A stretch of 64,000 bases of DNA, from assembly GCF_007830115.1 (NCBI RefSeq), contig NZ_VLKP01000006.1:124001-188000 (forward strand). The letters are read 5' to 3'. A program made the translations under genes and the position numbers. This document shows, piece after piece, positions 59,400 through 64,000 of the stretch. Every line of letters begins with the position of its first letter. Positions within the stretch are counted from its first letter, which is position 1. The notes under the pieces are model-generated. The model saw only the letters and a program-made list of their open reading frames with translations. It did no database searches and was not told where the DNA came from. Source of the stretch: Aerolutibacter ruishenii (GTDB lineage: Bacteria; Pseudomonadota; Gammaproteobacteria; Xanthomonadales; Xanthomonadaceae).

Positions 59400-59433
59400 T
59401 CCCCTCCCCAATTCCCATCGGCATCGGCCTGAC

Positions 59434-61224
59434 ATGAGCAGCTACAAAGCCCCCCTCAACGACATCCGCTTCGCCCTGTTCGATGTGATCGGCGCCGACG
59501 CGGAGTTCGAGCGCCTGGGCTTCGACGAGGCATCCCGCGACGTGGTCGATGCGATCCTCGACGAAGCCGCGCGCTTCACCGAAACGGTGCTCGCGCCGCT
59601 CAATGCCGTGGGCGACCGCGAGGGCTGCACGCTGGACCAGGCCAGCGGCGACGTCACCGTGCCCACCGGTTTCAAGCAGGCCTTCGACCAGTTCGTGGAC
59701 GGCGGCTGGACCGGCCTCAACTCACCGCCGGAATTCGGTGGCCAGGGCATGCCGCAGACGCTGGGCTTCCCGCTCAAGGAGATGATCAACTCCGCCAACC
59801 TGGCGTGGGGCAACTTCCCGCTGCTCTCGCATGGCGCGACCGAGGCCCTGCTGCACTTCGGCACCGACTGGCAGCGCGAAGCGTTCCTCAAGCCGCTGGT
59901 GGACGGGCGCTGGACGGGCACCATGTGCCTCACCGAACCCCATTGCGGCAGCGACCTGGGCCTGCTCAAGACCCGCGCCGAGCCGCGCGCCGATGGCACT
60001 TACGCCGTCACCGGCACCAAGATCTTCATCACGGCCGGCGAGCACGCGCTGACCAACAACATCGTCCACCTGGTCCTGGCACGCCTGCCTGACGCCCCCG
60101 CCGGAGTGAAGGGCATCTCGCTGTTCGTGGTCCCCAAGTTCAAAGTCGGCCACCACGGCACCCAGGGCGAGCGCAACGCGGTGCGCTGCGGCAGCCTGGA
60201 ACACAAGATGGGCATCCACGGCTCGGCCACCTGCGTGATGAACTTCGATGGCGCCGAGGGCTATATGGTCGGCGACCCCAACAAGGGCCTCGTGGGCATG
60301 TTCGCCATGATGAACTCCGCGCGCCTGGGCGTGGGCCTGCAGGGCCTGGGCCTGTCCGAGCGCGCGCAGCAGAACGCATTGCGTTACGCCCGGGAGCGCC
60401 TGCAGATGCGCGCCCTGTCCGGTCCGAGGTTCCCGGACAAGCCCGCCGACCCGATCATCGTGCACCCCGACGTGCGCCGCATGCTGTTGACCTGCAAGGC
60501 GCTGATCGAAGGCGGCCGCGTGATGTCCTACCACGCCGGCGTGCAACTCGACATTGCCCGCTCCTCCACCGACGCCGCCGAACGCGAGCAGGCCGACGCG
60601 CTGGCGGGCTTCCTCACCCCCATCGTCAAGGCCTGCCTGACCGAATGGGGCGTGGAATGCACGTACAACGCGTTGCAGTGCTTCGGCGGGCACGGTTACA
60701 TCGCCGAGCACGGCATGGAGCAACTGGCGCGCGACGCACGCATCACCACGCTGTACGAGGGCACCACCGGCATCCAGGCGCTGGACCTGCTGGGGCGCAA
60801 GATCATGCAGCTCAAGGGCGCCGGGCTGCGCGCGTTCCTCGCCATGGTCGATCGGTTCTGTGCGGAAAACGCCGGCAACGCGGCCGTCAGCGAGTTCATC
60901 GACCCGCTGCGCGGGCAGGCCACCCAGTGGCAGCAGCTCACCCAGCAGATCGGCCAGCGCGCTGCGGCCAACCCGGACGAGGTGGGCGCCGCCGCCTACG
61001 ACTACCTGATGTATTCGGGATACGTGGTGCTGGCCTACTGGTGGGCACGCAGCGTGGCCGCCAGCGAGGCGTCGTCGCAGTCGGAGGCGTTCAAGGCGAG
61101 CAAGCGCGAGACCGCCCGCTTCTATTTCGCGCGCCTCCTGCCACGTACGCTGGCCCATGCCGCGGCCATCGAAAGTGGCGCCGGCACGCTCACCACGCTG
61201 GACGCGGACGCGTTCGACGCCTGA
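59434..61224 (+). CDS. Acyl-CoA dehydrogenase (large, FadE-like)
   Basis: This 596-aa FAD enzyme oxidises acyl-CoA to trans-2-enoyl-CoA in beta-oxidation. Family signatures are MCLTEPHCGSDLGLLKTRA and ITGTKIFITAGEH-like VTGTKIFITAGEHALTNN in the FAD-binding middle domain, GFHGSATCVM-like GIHGSATCVMNFDG, and the catalytic-base region YEGTTGIQALDLLGRK. A C-terminal extension of about 130 residues marks the large bacterial subgroup. It is cytoplasmic. No electron-transfer flavoprotein genes are adjacent. Confidence 0.93.
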   Translation: MSSYKAPLNDIRFALFDVIGADAEFERLGFDEASRDVVDAILDEAARFTETVLAPLNAVGDREGCTLDQASGDVTVPTGFKQAFDQFVDGGWTGLNSPPEFGGQGMPQTLGFPLKEMINSANLAWGNFPLLSHGATEALLHFGTDWQREAFLKPLVDGRWTGTMCLTEPHCGSDLGLLKTRAEPRADGTYAVTGTKIFITAGEHALTNNIVHLVLARLPDAPAGVKGISLFVVPKFKVGHHGTQGERNAVRCGSLEHKMGIHGSATCVMNFDGAEGYMVGDPNKGLVGMFAMMNSARLGVGLQGLGLSERAQQNALRYARERLQMRALSGPRFPDKPADPIIVHPDVRRMLLTCKALIEGGRVMSYHAGVQLDIARSSTDAAEREQADALAGFLTPIVKACLTEWGVECTYNALQCFGGHGYIAEHGMEQLARDARITTLYEGTTGIQALDLLGRKIMQLKGAGLRAFLAMVDRFCAENAGNAAVSEFIDPLRGQATQWQQLTQQIGQRAAANPDEVGAAAYDYLMYSGYVVLAYWWARSVAASEASSQSEAFKASKRETARFYFARLLPRTLAHAAAIESGAGTLTTLDADAFDA

Positions 61225-61340
61225 ACGCAGGACCGGAAGCGCGGACCGGGACTGCCCGTCCGCGCTTCGCGCAACGTGGCCTCCGGACATGGCGCGGGGG
61301 TAGCGAAATCGTCACCAAAGGCGTATATCCTTGGTCTCCA

Positions 61341-62030
61341 ATGGAGACAGACAGAGCGATCCTGCGCCTTGTCCAATCCGGAACGCTCGCCGACCACGGG
61401 TGGCGTGATCCGGATGGTCCCCGCTTCACTCCGCGCATCGTGCCGCGCAACCCCATCGAACAGCTCAACGCCGTCCGCCTGCTGGCCCTGGACGCGCACG
61501 GCCGCGCCCTGGACTGGATCAACTGGCAGGATGCCGCCTGCCTGTACGCGCGCGAGGCCGTGGCCTGGACCTTGGGTGATCCCTGCATGGAAGTGCATGG
61601 CGGTACCTGCCGCCGCACCGGTGAGCGCAGCCTCATCGCCCTGCACCCGATCGTCGCCGCCCGAGGGCGCCCGCACGCACGCGCACTGTCGCCCACGCCG
61701 GCACTGAGCAACCCGGCGCTGTTCGCACGCGACGGCTACCTGTGCCTTTACTGCGGGCGAGGCTTCGGTCGCGCCCACCTCACCCGCGACCACGTGCTGC
61801 CGGTGTCGAAAGGCGGGCGCGACACCTGGGAAAACGTCGTCGCCGCCTGCTTCCCGTGTAATTCGCGCAAGAGCAACCGCACCCCCCAGCAGGCCGACAT
61901 GCCGCTGCTGGCAGTGCCCTACCGGCCCAGTTGGATCGAGCACCTGATCCTCTCCAACCGCAACATCCTGGCCGACCAGATGGCCTTCCTGAAGAACCAG
62001 TTGCCACGCAACGCGCGCTCACAGGCCTGA
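61341..62030 (+). CDS. HNH endonuclease
   Basis: This 229-aa protein carries an HNH nuclease domain near the C-terminus: LCLYCGRGF, then LTRDHVLPVSKGGRDTWENVVAACFPCN, with two CxxC zinc pairs and the catalytic His in RDHV. The N-terminal 130 residues (NAVRLLALDAHGRALDWINWQDA) match a group of stand-alone chromosomal HNH proteins of unknown role. The ATG at 61341 has only a weak ribosome-binding site. No restriction or phage genes surround it. Confidence 0.88.
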   Translation: METDRAILRLVQSGTLADHGWRDPDGPRFTPRIVPRNPIEQLNAVRLLALDAHGRALDWINWQDAACLYAREAVAWTLGDPCMEVHGGTCRRTGERSLIALHPIVAARGRPHARALSPTPALSNPALFARDGYLCLYCGRGFGRAHLTRDHVLPVSKGGRDTWENVVAACFPCNSRKSNRTPQQADMPLLAVPYRPSWIEHLILSNRNILADQMAFLKNQLPRNARSQA

Positions 62031-62142
62031 GCGCCCCCGGCAAAGCCGCCCCTCCACACACACTTGCGACGCTTCGCCCGCGTTGACGATTGCCCGTGCC
62101 TCCGCAACACTCGACCGAATCAATCCGCAGCGGGTAATCCAG

Positions 62143-63288
62143 ATGTCCCTGACGCTTGGCCTGACCGGCATGGATCCGGCCACCGAAACCACGCTCAAAA
62201 GCGCGTTCTCCGAAGCCAACGCGGACATGGCCGGTGCCTGGTCGCTGGTGCCGGAAGGGGACGCGACTTACGTGGTCGTGGACATGGATACCCTGTACGG
62301 CCCCATGAGCTGGTTGCGGCTGCATGCCGCGGACAAGAAGGTCATCGGCCTGACGACCGCCGCGCGTACCCAGACCGACTACCGCCTGGAGCGCCCCATT
62401 TCGGTCCAGGGCCTGGCGACCATCCTGCGGGACATCGCCGGTGCCAGCGACCAGCCGGCTACCCAACCCCAGCCCCAGCCCCAGGCCGCTGTCCCCGAGG
62501 CGGCGCAGATCGAGGCAATTGCGCCATCCCCGTTGTCGCCGGAATACTTCACGGATCTGGCGGCTTCCATCCCCTCCGCGCCCTGGCAGGCCCCTGCGGC
62601 GGGATCCGGGTCCGAACCCGAGCGGGAGACGGAGACGGAGACGGAGCGGGAGCAGCAGCCGGAGCGGCAGCCGGAATCAGAGCCGATCCCCACCAGCCCG
62701 CCGGCCGCGGCAGCGCCCCCGTCCCCCATCGCCACGACGCTGCTCGAGTGGCTTGCGTCTGGCCGGCTCAAGGGCCGTGGTCGCATCCGCAGCGGCAACG
62801 TGACGGTGTTGATCGACAGCGACCAGCAGACATACCACGGACCGACTTCGCTCAAGCCGCTGACCGAGCTCTTCGCGCAGGCCATGGATCCCGAGGGTTT
62901 CGAGCCGGTCAACGAGGCTGCATGGGACCACGACACCGCCTCGCTGGGAGGCGCGCAGCCGCTCTCCCGCCTGGTGTGGTTCGGCAGCCTGCTCAGCGGC
63001 AACGGTACGTTGGCGACAGGCTACGACCCCAACGACCGCTTCCGCCTGCTGAAGTGGCCGCAGACCGAGCGCGAATACCCCAAGCACTTCCGCATCGCCA
63101 CCGTGATGATGAAGGGACCGGCCACCCTGGCCGATATCACCGAAGCCAGCGGCGTCGCGTGGCAAGAGGTCAATGACTTCGTCAATGCGAACCTGGCCAC
63201 CGGCTTCGCCGAGCCCTACCGCGAACCCGACCCCGAGCCGGATACCGGTAAATCCGGTGGGCTGTTCGGGCGCCTTCGCGGCCGCTGA
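62143..63288 (+). CDS. Unrecognised 381-aa protein with low-complexity linker
   Basis: No known domain could be assigned. Residues 1-105 form one compact region (GLTGMDPATETTLKSAF, YVVVDMDTLYGPMSWLRLHA). Residues of about 106-205 are a low-complexity linker with PQPQPQ and ETETETE repeats. Residues of about 205-365 form a second region (LLEWLASGRLKGRGRIRSG, WFGSLLSGNGTLATGYDPNDRF, KGPATLADITEASGVAWQEVNDFVN), the last part resembling a winged-helix. There is no signal peptide or membrane span. ATG 62143 was chosen as the first with a plausible GCGGG upstream. The N-terminus recalls a receiver-like fold, which is speculation. Confidence 0.75.
   Translation: MSLTLGLTGMDPATETTLKSAFSEANADMAGAWSLVPEGDATYVVVDMDTLYGPMSWLRLHAADKKVIGLTTAARTQTDYRLERPISVQGLATILRDIAGASDQPATQPQPQPQAAVPEAAQIEAIAPSPLSPEYFTDLAASIPSAPWQAPAAGSGSEPERETETETEREQQPERQPESEPIPTSPPAAAAPPSPIATTLLEWLASGRLKGRGRIRSGNVTVLIDSDQQTYHGPTSLKPLTELFAQAMDPEGFEPVNEAAWDHDTASLGGAQPLSRLVWFGSLLSGNGTLATGYDPNDRFRLLKWPQTEREYPKHFRIATVMMKGPATLADITEASGVAWQEVNDFVNANLATGFAEPYREPDPEPDTGKSGGLFGRLRGR
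62625..62650 (+). repeat. Hexanucleotide GGAGAC repeat in the linker of the 381-aa protein
   Basis: About four consecutive copies of GGAGAC-like units encode ETETETE. Just upstream, at about 62464-62486, CAGCCC units encode QPQPQP. Such short tandem repeats change length easily while keeping the frame. Confidence 0.7.
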
Positions 63289-63384
63289 ACCATCGCCTTG
63301 CCGCCCCGGCGTACGGGGCGGTATGCCTTGCCCGGCCTCCGGCGTCGCGGGACAATGACCGGCTTACCGTCATACTGCGATGTG

Positions 63385-64000
63385 ATGATCGATCCGCAAC
63401 GCTATCCGCGCCTGTCGCGCATTGCCCTGCCTGCCGACCTGCGCCAGTTCCCGGAGTCGGAGCTGCCGGCGATCGCCGATGAACTGCGCGCCTACCTGAT
63501 CGAACAGGTGGCCAAGGTCGGTGGGCATTTCGGCGCTGGCCTTGGCGTGATCGAACTCACCGTGGCCCTGCACTGGCTGTACGAGACCCCCGCCGACCGC
63601 CTGGTCTGGGACGTCGGCCACCAGTGCTACCCGCACAAGATCCTCACCGGCCGCCGCGACACGATCAGCACGGTCAAGCAGAAGGATGGCGTGGCGCCGT
63701 TCCCCAAGCGCGAGGAATCCGAGTACGACACCTTTGGCGTCGGCCATTCGTCGACCTCGATCTCCGCCGCGCTGGGCATGGCGATCGCCCTGCAGCGCAT
63801 GGGCGACGAGCGCAAGGTCGTGGCGGTGATCGGCGACGGTGCGATCACCGGCGGCATGGCCTTCGAAGCGCTCGCCCACGGCGGTGGCATGGGTGACCAG
63901 CCCGGCGGCGAGGAGCCCAACCTGCTGGTGATCCTCAACGACAACCAGATGTCGATCTCGGAGAACGTCGGTGGCGTCACGCGCATGCTCGGCCGGCTCT
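63385..64000 (+). CDS. dxs: 1-deoxy-D-xylulose-5-phosphate synthase (partial, N-terminus)
   Basis: The first 205 residues of a thiamine-diphosphate enzyme that condenses pyruvate and glyceraldehyde 3-phosphate at the entry to the MEP isoprenoid pathway. The conserved start [19 protein letters not shown] is followed by [53 protein letters not shown] and the cofactor motif [14 protein letters not shown] through [10 protein letters not shown]. The gene runs off the right edge in frame. A small hairpin without T-run (CCGCCCCG/CGGGGCGG, 63301-63321) separates it from the preceding gene. Confidence 0.95.
   Translation, partial: MIDPQRYPRLSRIALPADLRQFPESELPAIADELRAYLIEQVAKVGGHFGAGLGVIELTVALHWLYETPADRLVWDVGHQCYPHKILTGRRDTISTVKQKDGVAPFPKREESEYDTFGVGHSSTSISAALGMAIALQRMGDERKVVAVIGDGAITGGMAFEALAHGGGMGDQPGGEEPNLLVILNDNQMSISENVGGVTRMLGRL

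Overview
The window is GC-rich, densely coding chromosomal DNA of a gammaproteobacterium, most likely a member of the Lysobacteraceae/Xanthomonadaceae (Lysobacter- or Luteimonas-like). The basis is very high GC with many long shadow reading frames, the queA-tgt-yajC-secD-secF order, the rsmD-coaD-ferredoxin order, the ftsY-AsmA-mutY-yggX order, several secreted or lipoprotein peptidases, and a TonB-receptor sugar locus typical of this family. I saw no insertion sequence, prophage, CRISPR array or rRNA. There is one tRNA gene (Phe). The genus assignment is inference.

Layout. 1-4.8 kb: a membrane Ser/Thr kinase fused to an FGE-like domain, a DUF502 membrane protein and a DUF885 lipoprotein peptidase. 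5-16.2 kb: a carbohydrate-utilisation locus with glucokinase, GH3 beta-glucosidase, TonB-dependent receptor (broken by a frameshift in a G8 tract), GH30 glycosidase, LacI-type regulator and sodium/sugar symporter. Two identical perfect palindromes (TGACAGCGCTGTCA) and one degenerate copy sit in front of its transcription units and probably bind the LacI protein. 16.3-19.4 kb: RNA-handling genes (RhlE helicase, beta-CASP nuclease). 19.5-23.9 kb: tandem M13 metallopeptidases, the second lacking the third zinc ligand. 24-29.7 kb: rhomboid protease, alkyltransferase-like protein, Pit phosphate transporter with its DUF47 partner, CorC-type protein and ExoD. 29.7-32.7 kb: a GGDEF-EAL protein translationally coupled to a PhnD-like binding protein. 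32.8-38 kb: TrmJ, SuhB, an Npt-like nucleotide transporter, and an exported protein that joins a PPP-type phosphatase to a kinase-like domain. 38-44 kb: secF, secD, yajC, tgt and queA, with an unusual multibranched inverted-repeat element between tgt and yajC. 44.2-48.6 kb: an Lrp regulator divergent from a class III aminotransferase with upp, then an MBL-fold/TMEM43 pair. 48.7-56.8 kb: rsmD-coaD-lipoprotein-ferredoxin-ggt facing ftsY-AsmA-mutY-yggX. 56.8-64 kb: lipoproteins, tRNA-Phe, a PanE-like reductase, an acyl-CoA dehydrogenase, an HNH endonuclease, an unrecognised 381-aa protein and the start of dxs.

How the genes fit together. The sugar locus forms a plausible complete route: receptor across the outer membrane, GH30 and GH3 hydrolysis of a beta-glucan or beta-glucoside, sodium-driven glucose uptake, then phosphorylation by glucokinase, all under one LacI-type repressor. 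The most unusual features are the phosphatase/kinase fusion at 36.1-37.9 kb, the structured repeat at 41.35-41.55 kb, the homopolymer frameshift in the receptor and the degenerate M13 paralogue.
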